In this document: positions 26,701-38,263 of the stretch, piece after piece
Layout of the letters: the number at the start of each line of letters is the position of its first letter
Numbering within the stretch: position 1 is the first letter of the stretch
Assembly: GCF_001640805.2 (NCBI RefSeq)
Contig: NC_066843.1
Coordinates: 10,689,686 to 10,753,685 of the forward strand
DNA length: 64,000 nt
Source of the DNA: Lates calcarifer
Lineage: Eukaryota > Chordata > Actinopteri > Centropomidae
Direction of reading: 5' to 3'
Notes under the pieces: generated by a model
The model's input: only the letters and a program-made list of their open reading frames with translations
Told to the model about the DNA's origin: nothing
Database searches by the model: none
Made by a program: the position numbers and the translations under genes

Positions 26701-29700
26701 GCAGGCTGTTCATAGACAGATGTCTTCCTGGTTTTGATATTTTTTTTTCAGTCTTTGTATATTAATCAATTAACCTGTATTTAAACTTTTGTACAACAGG
26801 ACTAAAATCAGTGATTTGAAGATAGACAAGAGGGAGCTGGTCGGTGTCTTTGGTAAAACTGGGGCTGGAAAGAGCTCTTTGATAAATGCCGTCATTGGAG
26901 AGAAGAATCTTTTGCCCTCTGGAAGTGTCAGTGCATGTACTACAGTCATGATTAAAGTGGAGGCGAACATGCACAACCCAAAGTATGAAGCAGAAATTGA
27001 GTTCATTACAAAAGAGGTAAAATGAGCTGAATATGTTTCTTTACTTGAAATTAGTTGAAAGGTTTCAGTGTAACTGTAAAACTACAGTTACTGGTTACAT
27101 TACATGCCATTTAATTCAGCTTCAAGTAAAAACATAATTATTATTTTGTTTGTCAGGAGTGGAGAGAGGAGTTGTGGTACTTGTATCATACTCCTAGAGA
27201 AAATGCATGTCAGGAAAAGGAAAATGACGATGATGACCATGACACAGATGAAAAGCTGTCAGCACTGTATGGAGAAGAATGGAGAGACGTATCCCTTGAA
27301 AATCTCATGGACAGCAAATACTTCAGAGACATCAAAGAATTTCTTGATTCCAAGAAGAAGATTTTGACATGTGAATCAGTAAGTAAGATTGTAAACAAAA
27401 TCTATATATCACTTCTCAAAAAACATTCTTGCCTGTCTGACATAGTAAAAGTTATGAATTTGCAATTATTGAGGTGTATGAAATATGTATACAGCCCAGC
27501 AATTCCAGTTTGGTTCAGTTAAATAGTAATTTAGCAAATATTAAACTAAAAGCAGTATATAAAATGTACTTTTTAAAAAATCTTTCAAACCAAATTTACC
27601 ATTCACGGGAAAATCAGTGATAACACTATCTACCAACAACTAAAATACATTTAAGTAACTGTATAAATTCCAGGACTTTTGAAGTTCCTAAATGACAGTG
27701 GCATGTACATAGACCTTCTATTGTATTATTAAGTCTCAATGCTGCTTTTGAACCAGTTGGTCACACTTAACTGTTGGACAGGCTGGAAAACATAGTTGAG
27801 CTCTCTGGTACTGGACCAGCCCCTTTATGCAAAACAATAATTTCTTTTCCTCAGTTGGCAACCTTATTTCCTTATTACTTCTAACGTATTATGTAAAGCA
27901 GTACTTTCCCACCCTCTAAACTAAAACATGTTCAAAATGCGTCTCATTTTTAGGCCATTTAGGCCATTAGACTGGGGTCTGCTGACTGACTCAGGTCAAC
28001 AAATGTTGCCTTATGCTACCATGATACACATACTTGATAACCTCTTAGGTGATCCTAGGCACTATCAAAAGCTGGTTGTGTTTAAATCTTAAACATAGTT
28101 GTTCTTTATCATTCAAAGCTTTTGTCTCTACTTCAGGTTACTATTTATTGACCTTATTTGAACTTTTTTCCTTTCAATGATAGTGTCTCTTAATTGTGCT
28201 TCTTCTTTATCTTATCCTGTTCTAATTCTTCTGTGCAATTTGTAAAACACTCTGAATGTGCATCTAAATAAAATCACCTTACATTACCTTACTTTATTTT
28301 ATAATTTATTACAGGCTGAAGAGCTGTCTGAAAAAATTGTCAAATACACAAGAAGTGACTCGAAAGTGGGAGACGGTAAAAAAGTAACGAGGCAATACTG
28401 GCCACTGGTGAAGTGTGTGACTGTCAGGGTGCCTAATAATGACTTCCTCCAGCATGTCACACTTGTGGACCTTCCTGGAAGTGGAGACCGTAACAAGAGC
28501 AGAGATAAAATGTGGAAAGGGGTAATTTATTCACATGTACTGCTGTTTATTGTGTATAACTGAGTTATCATGAAAATGCGACATCCTGTTTTGATGAAAT
28601 ACTGATAATTAAGTATTCATAATTAATTTGCCGTTATGCCTCCTCAGATTGTTGGAAGTTGTTCTACTGTGTGGATCGTGACCGACATTAATCGAGCAGC
28701 AGCAGAGAAAGAACCCTGGGAGATCCTGGAAAATGCCAGTAGCATCATGGGAAATGGTGGCGAGTGTCAGCACATTCACTTCATCTGCACCAAGTCTGAT
28801 CTTATTGAAGATTGGTGTGATCAGTAAGTAATTTATGATACCAAAATACATAATTAAATATAACATCCAAATTAGACCCAGGCATTTGGTGACCAAGAGG
28901 TCAAACCAAAGTCTCTTTCAAGATGTACCATGCCAGCTTTATAACAATTTTGTGAGGGAGAGTTCTTTCAGTGAAATTCTTCTTTAAATCAACAGCTGCT
29001 AATGAACTCAACATAATTAACTAATCTAAAACAGTTTTTCCAGGAAAAGTCTAAGGGAATTACAGATCTTCAAAATAAAGTTTGAAACTTTTCAGTGTAG
29101 AGCTGCAATCAGAGACTGTGTCTTTAAAAAGCCAAATGTTGTGAGTAGAGCAGGTGGGCAGCGGCAACACATTGTCATGATACAATTGCAAATTTGCACC
29201 TGCAACTGGTCAAGAAAATATCTGTAATGCAGGTCCAGATGTTGATGGCATGACATAACTCGAAATATTGACTCACAACAACAACTTGCACTTGCTGCAT
29301 GTGCATTATTCTGCCATGTTCTATTCTTTCATAACAGGAACTGTCTCAGAGCTTACTGATCACACCTCATGAATGTCAGAGTTGTTAGTAACAGATACAA
29401 GTTTAACGAAAGATAATTTTGACATTCTGAGAGGAAAGAAGACGACTGTATGCAAAAACGTAAAAATGAATGTCAGAATTACAGATTTCAGTGCTCCAAA
29501 CGAGAGAGCCACTTGATAAACATGTTTTCTTTTAGTTCAGCAGATGCAGTTACTGCGCTCATAATTAACAGAAACTCAGAAGCCAAGGAAACAGTGATCA
29601 GAGAATTCAGAAAACAAAGCCAGATTAAGGTGAGTTACATAGACTGACAGAAGTCTAACACAAATATTGTCTGGTCTGCCTTAAAACCAAAACCTTTTTT

Positions 29701-32700
29701 TCAGAAACACTTCAGTGAAGACTGTTTCACAGTGTTCACAGTGAGCTCCAAAGAGTTTCTGAAAGGAAAATATCTGACATCAGAGGATACAGGTAGGTGA
29801 AGTCTTCATGACAGAAAATGTGTAGCTTAAATACATAATTTGTTTTAGTTTACTTTTTACCACTTTAGTTCAGGCAACAATGACTTGCAATTTAAATGTA
29901 AAACACAAACTGCATTTTAATTTTACAGAAATACCCCAACTTCAGGAATTTCTGCAAGATCTCAATGACTGTCACTCAGAGACATTAAACTATGTGTCTG
30001 GAGCTTACGGGATTCTGTCTCTGATTCAAGGGGCAAGATGCAGAGAAGAGGTAGGTCACGTAACAAATTCATATCAAATATGTTAACTACACTCACTGCA
30101 TTGAAAGTATGGATATGTCAAATGCCTGAATTCTTACTGACTTGTGGATTAACTATGTTTTAATGTCAATTAAATACTGAAAGAGTCCACATGAAATGTC
30201 ACTTTTCCTGAGTTTTTGGTTTCCTGAGTTTTAGTTACTTCAGAGAAGCTGCATAACCACAGTAATTAAAGGGCTGTCATACACATGACCAACAGAATTT
30301 CATAAATAAACCTGTGTTTGATTTCAGGCTGGCATAAAAACAGATGTGTGTGCAAAGCTTGAAGCAACCATGAAACATGAACTTGATAGAGTCCGAAAAC
30401 CCATGGAAGAGGCTTATGAGGCTTTTGAAAAATGCCTTGTTGAGGGGGTTGAAAAATCAAAAAGGTCATGTGAAGGAAACTTGAAGTCCATCTTACATCC
30501 TGTATGTATTTTGATTAGACTTTTGACATTTTAGACAATTAGATTAGACAATTGATTTTGCACTTAATACGAATATGTCTTTAAAGATGTATGTTCCTGT
30601 TTTGTTTCAGAAAAACAAATCAAATGCAGCTTTTCACAGGACACTGAGGTGTATAGTTGAGAAAAAAGGCACCCACAAACCAAAAAAAGGGAAGCAAATA
30701 AATATCAACATGAAGTTAAGTTCACGCCTGACTAACAGCATTGATGAAAACTTCAGGAGGACCTTCCCGTAAGAAATGACTTAATGAAGACACAAAAGCT
30801 TTTGTTGGAACATTTACTAACTCTGGAGGATGTCTAGAATTAACAAATTCTACTTTATTCAATTAATCCATATTACACAATAATTATACAAAACATTTCA
30901 ACATTTTTCAGAAATGTCGCAAAATGTGGACCATTCAACGGAGTTATCACAACATTTTCACTTGACACACAGAAGTTGATTCCAAAGTACAAAGATGTCG
31001 AACTGCAACTGATTTTTCTTCAGACAGAGGTAAAACACCAGAATATTATCATCCTACCCATTAGTCTCTTATCAAACAGTTTAATTAAACACATATCTCT
31101 CTCTGCCTCGCTTGATTCTCACCAAAATAACTTGGAATTTATTTGAGACTTGCACATGTGTAACTCCTATCTCTGCCAGTCAGCCAATCATTTGGCAGCA
31201 GTGCAGAGCATTAAATCATGTAAATACAGGTCAGGAGCTGTATCCACATGATTAGATACATCAAAACATGTAGATACACGATTAGCTGTATCTAACATTC
31301 TGTTTCTAGTCTACGAATGGGGATATATAAACACAATTTTTGTCTGGTAAAACTGGAGTTGTGCTTTTTAAAAAATCTGATGTTGCAAACCTGACTGCAA
31401 TGATTCACAACAACATACTGAAGAGTTTAAGATCTCTCTAAGATTTGTCTGAGTGGGCAAAATATACAGCCACTTTATTAGGTACACATGTTCAACAGCT
31501 CATTAATGCAAATATCTAATCAGCCAGTCACTTGGCAGCAATTGAATGCCATGTTGATGCCAGAGGTCAGATGAGAATGGCCAGACTGATAAGAGGGCAA
31601 CAGTAACTCAAATAACCACTGCAGCCACAGTTTACAGAAGAGAGTCTCTGAAGGCACAACACTTGGCCCCTTCGTACCAACTGAGCATCATTTAAAATGC
31701 CACAGCCTACCTGAGTACTGTTGCTGACCATGTCCACCCCTTTATGATCACAGTATATCCATCTTCTGACGGCTGATTCCAGCAGGGTAACACACCATGT
31801 CCCAAAGCTCAAATCATCTCAAACAGGTTTCTTGAACATGACAATGAGTTCACTGTACTCAAATAGCCTCCACAGTCACCAGATTCCAATCCAATAGAGC
31901 TCCTTTGGGATGTGGTGGAATGGGAGATTCACATCATGGATGTGCAACCGACAAATACTATGTCATTATGGACCAAAATCTCTGAGGAATGTTTCCAGCA
32001 CCTTGTTGAATCTATGCCATGAAGAGCTAAGGCAGGGCTGAAGGCAAAAGGGTTCAAACCTGGTACTTTCCAGGTGTAACTGATAAACTGACCAGTGAGT
32101 GTATATCCACCCCCACCGGGTGGAAAATAGGCTGAAAATCTGTTTAAATAATTCACTGCTTTTGAGGTAAAATAAGGTTTTTTTTTTGTTTTTTTTAGTT
32201 TGTTTTTTATGAAAAAAGAATAGCCTTATTCAAATTACCTTGTTTGTTTGTTTGTTCATACTTTATGTTTTCTCTTTAAGGAGGAAAAAATTAAGACAAG
32301 AGTCAACAAAATTATCCAGGAAAGTAAGAAAACAATCTACAACAGTCTGACGGAGACAATCGAGAAAGAAATGCAAGACTGCTACAAAAGTAATACAGAA
32401 GATCATGAGATATATATATATATCCTGTCATCATAATAATAGACATGTACATTCATCATGACTGTGCAGATGTTTGATGACTTTTTCCTGTTTTATTGTA
32501 GAAGCAGCAAAATTTACAGGACAGGACACGCTGAAAAACATGAGGGACACTATTGAGAAGCATGTACATGACTCAAAGGACACTATGTTTGACATGGCCA
32601 AAAATGAGATGTTGAGACAACTGGATGAATTAAAGGTTTGTCACATTTTATAATATGAAACAGAATGATGATATACAGTAGTAAAACATGTTGTGCTGCA

Positions 32701-33667
32701 CAACTTTATCTTTGTCCAAGATTGTAGTTCATCATCTACATGAAGGTGTTTTCTGTATTAAAGTATTGTATGTATTAAAGAGGAATATACACCACTCTAA
32801 AAGTTGCTTTTGCTACTTAAACACTGCAGTCACTGTCATAGATGTGCAAATATTGTTATTATTCTAAGACATGAATCTGCCTGTATGAATGAACCATTTT
32901 GCCCGGTCTCAACACACATCTAAACCATTAATTCATGTATGATTCAGTTAATCTTTAACACAATATTTGGTTGCGTGAGTGATAAGTAACAATGGGTTGT
33001 TTTGATGCTGGATTAGACGTTCATCCTGGAGGAACTGGAGAGAACTCTGAAGGGATCAATTGAGCTGTCACTCAAAACAGATCATCACTCAATCCCAGGT
33101 ACAGAACATTTCAAAACAAAAGCATTTAGTTAGATCACGAGCAGTTTTGTAAATATATAATTAATATTTATAAATAAACAGGTTTCCAATTTATTTTACC
33201 TTTTAAAAGATTTTTCATTAGAGCTTGGCATGGTGAAGAGATATTATGATGAACTGAAGTCCTGCATGGATGAAGAAATGTCATCAGTAAGGTAAAACTT
33301 TTGTTTGTGTCTACATAATGAGTTTTAAAGGGCCTTAATTATGAGATATTTTTGTTCTGAACAATAATTAATGACACTTTTAATTACATGTGTGCTGATT
33401 CACCCGGTCCAGCAGCTGCACTGAGTCCATGACATGGGAACAGGTACGTTCTAGTCAAACTGTTTATCCAAACCAAGAATGCAAACAGGCGATGGGATTT
33501 TGTGTTCCAGTGTGAACAGCTGTCCTCACATTTGTAGTTCAGTGTTAAGTAATGGTTGATGAGACCTTTATCATTGTTCAGTGTCACAACTTTGCTGTTT
33601 ATCTCTCTGGTAGGTGTTTTAGATTTGCTCAGTGGAAAGAAACAGCAGAGGCCTGATCACCTACTGA
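23798..33667 (+). CDS. Gene A: SAM-domain nuclear GTPase SLIP-GC-like protein, complete, 23 coding exons
   Basis: Predicted large nuclear GTPase of the SLIP-GC (NUGGC) type, dynamin-like. Coding exons: 23798-23864, 24420-24532, 24723-24770, 24885-24914, 25225-25258, 25436-25528, 25629-25722, 26800-27016, 27157-27378, 28315-28521, 28648-28823, 29536-29629, 29705-29792, 29929-30050, 30328-30501, 30611-30768, 30912-31029, 32281-32389, 32502-32635, 33017-33098, 33210-33291, 33413-33443, 33623-33667. All introns are GT/AG and the frame stays open for 845 residues. Residues 1-60 form a SAM domain (WGLSEWIPRFEDEG..., ending RLKLL). KRK (99-101) and RKR (116-118) form a bipartite NLS-like cluster. 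G1 is GKTGAGKS (178-185), G3 DLPG (358-361), G4 TKSD (423-426). An acidic stretch (ENDDDDHDTDE) follows G1 in exon 10. Residues from about 450 look helical. Start: first ATG of the SAM exon, identically placed in gene B. An alternative end is the in-frame TAA just past exon 22 (33,293-33,295), giving 821 residues. Human SLIP-GC is about 800 residues. Family assignment is firm; the cellular role is inferred. Confidence 0.85.
27700..28295 (+). mobile_element. LINE (L2/Rex-type) reverse-transcriptase remnant in gene A intron 10
   Basis: Around 27,720-27,830 the plus strand translates, with breaks, to 'LLSLNAAFEPVGHT' and 'LLDRLENIVELSGTG', recognisably the 'LLDLSAAFDTVDH ... LLDRLE ... GI.GT' region of fish non-LTR retrotransposon reverse transcriptases. 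The segment ends near 28,290 with 'TTTGTAAAACACTCTGAATGTGCATCTAAATAAAATCACCTTACATTACC' in pieces, the usual degenerate 3' tail of such LINEs. The same relic is in intron 10 of gene B, so it was inserted before the A/B duplication. Confidence 0.65.
31463..32106 (+). mobile_element. Tc1-like element relic in gene A intron 18 (5' part deleted)
   Basis: The left end (TATACAGCCACTTTATTAGG) and right end (CAGTGAGTGTATA, with GGTGTAACTGATAAACTG inside) are degenerate inverted repeats of a common fish Tc1-like transposon. Internally, 'GATGCCAGAGGTCAGATGAG' and 'GAGTTCACTGTACTCAAATAG' correspond to mid and 3' transposase coding sequence, while the 5' coding part is missing. All frames are broken. Its counterpart in the broken copy (42,795-43,246) has kept a different part. 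Confidence 0.8.
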
Positions 33668-34232
33668 ATGTCCCTGCAGACATGAGGTCTCTGGATTTGT
33701 GCGCAGCTATTTTTATCAAGTTATTATCTTTGTTCTCTTTGAGTGGTGGTTTGTTATGTACTTTGACTTTGTTTTTTTGTGAATTAATGTAGAGAGATTT
33801 TAGATTTTTTTGGTCTGATATTATTGACATTAACTGATGATAGTACAGAGGCAGGTGGCTGACATGTGAAGGTCTACATGGTACTGGTCTCTGCCAATGC
33901 CCCAGAGGCTTTGTGTTTTTAATGATTTAATAGTTTTTTGTTTTTTTTCTGTCCATGACTTTATTTTGTGACTCAAGTGTTTGATGATTGGGATAGGAGT
34001 ACCACTGATTATATGGCTGTTTAAATGAAACCTTGAACCTTGAATAAATGATTTGATTGTGGGTTGGATTTCTCAAGTAATGATCTTGAATCACTATTTC
34101 TCCACCATGTTTAAGGAAAACACTTTTGCTTACAGGAAAATAATGTTTTTTATGTGTGTTCATGTGAGAAATAGAAGAAGAGAGAAAAGTCTTTTTAGTC
34201 ATTTAGTTATATACAACTTATTATTTTACTAT

Positions 34233-34609
34233 TGTGGTAAATTAGATGGTGACGATGTGAAGATGATGAAGAGAAGATCTCCGCTGACACTGTCTTACTT
34301 GCATATAGAAGTTTTTTGCAAAGAAGTCCAGCATCAAAACAAGCACTGCAGTAGCTTGTGAGAGGATCCGAGCCAATATCGATCTCTCTCCCAACAGCTC
34401 TCAACATCATTATATATATATATTAGTCATCTTTACGATGTATAGCGAGACATCGGGCTCTCACTCAATGACCTCACTTTTCCAAGAGACCGAGAGAAGG
34501 GAGGAAAGGCCCTCTCCCTGTTCCTTATATGTATATGTTCATGGCTACTAACCTAAACATGAACCTAAAGAGTAGAAAGTAAAAGTAAAAGTAAGAACAG
34601 ATTCTGAAT
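34233..34609 (-). mobile_element. LTR fragment, antisense, inside gene A 3' UTR
   Basis: The reverse complement is related along its length to the solo LTR at 47,985-48,431. Shared blocks include 'GGCTCGGATCCTCTCACA', 'GAGATCTTCTCTTCATCATC' and the 'CTAAACATGAACC' stretch. It begins with TGTGGTA, the complement of that LTR's TACCACA end, so the LTR 3' terminus looks intact; the other end is degenerate. Gene B's 3' UTR lacks it: the sequences flanking the insert in A run together in B near 60,640-60,670. The insertion therefore occurred in the A lineage after the A/B split and before the A 3' half was copied to 42.6-49.2 kb. Confidence 0.75.
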
Positions 34610-34643
34610 GCAAAACTGTATTTGATATTATCCAGTGAACCTC

Positions 34644-34649
34644 AATAAA
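34644..34649 (+). terminator. Gene A polyadenylation signal AATAAA
   Basis: AATAAA within 'CCTCAATAAAGTTAA'. The same 'CCTCAATAAA' context is present downstream of gene B (60,688) and in the broken copy (45,747-45,752), which supports it as the conserved 3' end signal. An additional upstream AATAAA at 34,043-34,048 could give a shorter transcript. Confidence 0.6.
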
Positions 34650-34969
34650 GTTAATTTTTGAGTGAAATGTGCCACATGTGGTTTAGTTATCATATTTAGA
34701 ATGTTGTTTTAAAAAAAGTCCTAAAACCTGATTTTTCCAACCTTGTTCTGGATATGTGTCAAAACAGAATTTGTAAATAGATGCATGTATGCAGATTTGT
34801 ACACACACACATACAATTTTAGCTTTGACTCCAAACAGTTTAATTGTGTTACAATCGTTTTTGTACCTAGGACTCATTGGGTGGATTGTCCTGCTGAAAT
34901 GAAGTCAGATCTCAATGTATTTTTTTATGCAGCACAGTTCACCCAAATTACTTAAATACATACACTCAT

Positions 34970-35660
34970 TATCATGGACATCTGTATACCTGATTGTTCA
35001 TGCAATTATTCCATCAGTTAATCATGTGACAACAATGCAATACAGAAATCATGAAGATACAGGTCAGGAGGATAATGTTCACATTGAACACAAGAATTGA
35101 GGAAAATGTGATCAAAATGTGTGTCAGTCTCTGGAGCAACTCATGAAGGTGTTAAAAACAAACAACATCCAGAGAACGGCAGTCCCAAAGACAGAAACAA
35201 TGAACCTGTTCAGTGGGCACAGATTCACCAAAACTGGACAGTTGAAGACAGGAGAAGTAGCCAGGTCTGAGGAAATCTGGATTTCTACTGGGGTTCGAAA
35301 ATAGTAGAATGGGAATTTGGTATTAACAACATGAATCCATGGACCCAACCTGTCTTGTATCAACAGTCCAGTCTGGTGGTGGTGGTGGTGTAACGGTGTG
35401 GGCAAAGTTTTCTTGGCACACTTGGCCACAGTTTGCTGTCTTCTAATGGCTACTTCCAGCACCATTATACACCATGTCACAAAGCATGTCAGATCTGAAA
35501 ACCTTTGCAATGTGGTAGAACATAAGACTAGCAGCATGAATATCTGCACAGATTATGTGAAGTGATCATGTCTACATGGACCAGTATCTCAAACAAATAT
35601 TTCTAGCATCTCGTGGAATTCATGCCATGAAAAATTGAGAGCAAACAGAGCAAACGTATG
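34970..35660 (+). mobile_element. Tc1-like transposon relic downstream of gene A
   Basis: Plus-strand fragments match the transposase layout of the fish Tc1-like family. These are 'CACAGATTCACCAAAACTGG' (GHRFTKTGQ), a GGTGGTGGTGGTGGTGTAACGGTGTGG glycine-rich segment, 'TTTTCTTGGCACACTTGG', and near the end 'CATGGACCAGTATCTCAAA'. Many stops and deletions make it non-functional. An open frame on the opposite strand (35,124-35,549) is antisense to it and not a gene. Duplicated at about 46,593-47,283. Confidence 0.75.
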
Positions 35661-37170
35661 AGACAAAACACAGAGTCCGCACCTGTGAAATGTTTTGACT
35701 TAAATACAAGAAGGTGTGTCTGTAGCTGGTCAGTATGTATGCAATGTCTTTGTGTGAGAGTGAAACACAAACTACAAACAAATGACAGATCAGTTCAGAT
35801 CAGAGGAAGAGAGGGAGAGGCTGCTCAGGTGTGTTGTATCTCTGAAAAGGTTTCGGTTCCACCCACCAATATCCTGGAACAAAGGACAAATACAACCAGG
35901 AAAGATAATATCGAGCCAACCCTGAGGCCGTCACACTAACTGAGTGCTCAGTGTGTTTTTCCATTTACACCAAGTGGTTGTTGGCCAAGTAGACTGTTTA
36001 GTTTTATTTTATAAGTCTTTCTCTCAACTGTTGATAATCTCACATCCCTGTCAACTGTAAAATCTGTTCAAATAGTTATAACCTGACATGTTAGGCTTTC
36101 AGAGTCAATATGTGGAATGTTTGAGACTCCTCCCCTGTATAAAGGGTATCTCCAACCTTTACCTCCCCTCAGTGATGCATAGAAGAGGTAAGCAACACTG
36201 TGGTGGTAGGTTAATAAGTTTACTTGCTAGTTTAAACTTACTGGGTAGTATGCTAACATATTCCTGTGTCATTTAATTTGTGGAGAAGCTCAAGTTACAT
36301 GATCACAAGTGACTGGAGGATTTTGTTGTTTACTTCTTTTGTCAGGAATGTTTTCTGTGTTACATATATTGAATGCAACAAAATCTTCCCCAAGGCTGTA
36401 GAATTTGGTAGGGATGGTAGTATCCAGCTTGTACTGAATTGTTGTTTTTGTCAGTAATTATACTTGGTACACAAATAGTTAACAGAGCTTCTTCTCAGTC
36501 CTGCCTTCCTAACCCAATATCACTAATAGGATTTACTTTGCCATTTCTTGTTAACATGTGAGATAGTACATGCAAGTTTCAGGTTCCCATATCAGAAAAC
36601 CTCAGCACACAAAACAAAACTATGTTAAACTGTTCCTTTTGTTTTCATTATCCTAAAGACACCAGTTTTAAAACATCAGATTATTTTTGGCTCATTTGAC
36701 ATAGAATCACATTTTAAAGTTCAGTATCCTTTGATACAAAGCAGCTTTCTCTAAACAAACAAAAACATGGTGAGGTGAATATGAATCTGAATATGAATAT
36801 GTGCTGCTCACAGTGTGTAAGGCCTACTCAACACTGGAGTAACACAGCAGTAACTTTAGAATATCATGTCTCATGTATCTTCTATGTTAGTGAGACATTA
36901 GTGACTTTATAATGACTTTGCCGCTTTGGAAAATATAAAGTCATTTTATTCATTTGTTCTGTTTCTTGTACAGTAATGAAAAATGTGGGCTAAAACAATC
37001 ACAGTGAAAAATGTGAAAGCAATAATATCAGTGGTATGGTATCAACCAACCACACAATTCTGCTGTGTTTATCAAGTGGCTTGTCTCATATGCCCCAAGG
37101 TTAGTTCAACAGATGGAGCAGAACCTTTTTGTATAAATTTGTTTGTTTTGCATGTGTGCAAAGGAAGTTC
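35661..37170. other. Intergenic sequence between gene A flank and the tandem units
   Basis: Up to about 36,573 this is closely matched by the duplicate at 47,284-49,174, minus two insertions there; beyond 36,573 it is unique in the window. I see no convincing exons. A short frame at about 36,983-37,258 has a WYQ-like motif but no domain I would defend. Confidence 0.5.
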
Positions 37171-37452
37171 TCTTCTGTTGATGCATGGACCAGGAAGTTA
37201 TCTAATGACATGCACACCCATAAACGAACACCTTTTGATATGCAAACAGCTGTACTGAGAAAAACACCACAACCTCACCACACAAAAGTTAGAACTGTTA
37301 CGTCAATATCAAGATCCTGAGAAAGTTCAGTTCAGTTCACCCAAATTACAAGAGAACATGCTATATTTTTCCATTTAAACCTATATTATATATACTTATA
37401 TAAGTATATAGTTTCAGTTTTATCTGATTTCCCTCTCACCTGTATTTTACAG

Positions 37453-37506
37453 GAACCACAGTCTTATGAAGAAATTGTGCCTTTAAAAACTGTTTACAGT
37501 AAATAA
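37453..37506 (+). other. Candidate orphan terminal exon with a tyrosine-motif tail
   Basis: A good acceptor (CTGTATTTTACAG) is followed by an open 17-codon frame and TAA, reading EPQSYEEIVPLKTVYSK. YEEI and TVYS resemble short SH2-binding tyrosine motifs found in cytoplasmic tails of immunoglobulin-type receptors. No upstream receptor exons are visible, so this may be chance or a relic. An identical copy is at 40,162-40,215. Confidence 0.25.
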
Positions 37507-38263
37507 TCAGTGGCTTGTCCTGAGTAATGACACACTCTTTATGGAAACATATTGTTGCTGTTGACTTTTTCAGCTGTAATGTTGTAATATGAGAGGTTTT
37601 TTCATCAAAGTTACCAAACCAGTTTTAAAACATGACAGTGACGTGAATGAGTCAGTGTGATCTCTGAATAGCTCCTCCATCTGCAGCTTACTTATGAAAT
37701 ACAGTTGTGTTTTCTTCTAATACAAACAATACAAAAAGTCAATAGAAACTGGTCAGTGGTCTCTATTTTTACTTTACCAAAGAGAACCTTTGCTGCTTTT
37801 CCTGACATGTTGCAGACATGGTTCTTTAGAGCAGCACAGCAGTAAAGAGAGTGAAAGTGACCAAACAAGTTGTCATTAAAAATGTATGACCACCATCTAT
37901 AAATCAACTGACTGACAACAATTAATGATACAGTCACAGCACAATCTTCTCAACCTTTCAACTAAACATTATATAGAGAACATTGTTACATCAGCCACCA
38001 GCTCTACCAGTTAATCAAGTCTATACAGATCAGTTTGAAAATTTCCTTGTGCCAACCCATGAACTGCAGGTTGATACAAACAGTTAATTTCAACTTGTTT
38101 ATTGTGACGATTGTGCCATCATATGTCTTGTTTTACTGACTAATTACCACTTCAGTAACTTGAGTTGATGACACATCCGCGAGCGTGACAGGGAATCATC
38201 AGAAATCCTTACCTGACTTACTGTAGAATGTGCCACTTGATAAAAAAAAGTCTTTGCTTTTAG

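Noticed and set aside
26789..27025. P-loop frame considered as a GIMAP (AIG1) or IRG immune GTPase
   Set aside because: The G1 alone would fit, but the exon series, the DLPGSGD and TKSD spacing, the long helical C-terminal part and the length fit the SLIP-GC family; the AIG1 conserved box is not seen.
35124..35549. 141-codon minus-strand frame with a His run, repeated at 46,747-47,172
   Set aside because: It is antisense to a Tc1-like transposase relic; the His run is the complement of the GGTGGT glycine codons. The copy is just the segmental duplication.
36983..37258. 91-codon frame with a WYQ motif, considered as an immunoglobulin V-type exon
   Set aside because: The expected cysteine spacing, acceptor and donor are missing, and the WYQ motif alone is too weak.
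37692..37937. 81-codon minus-strand frame conserved at 40,401-40,646
   Set aside because: Conservation is explained by the very recent 2.71-kb duplication; there are no splice signals or known motifs.
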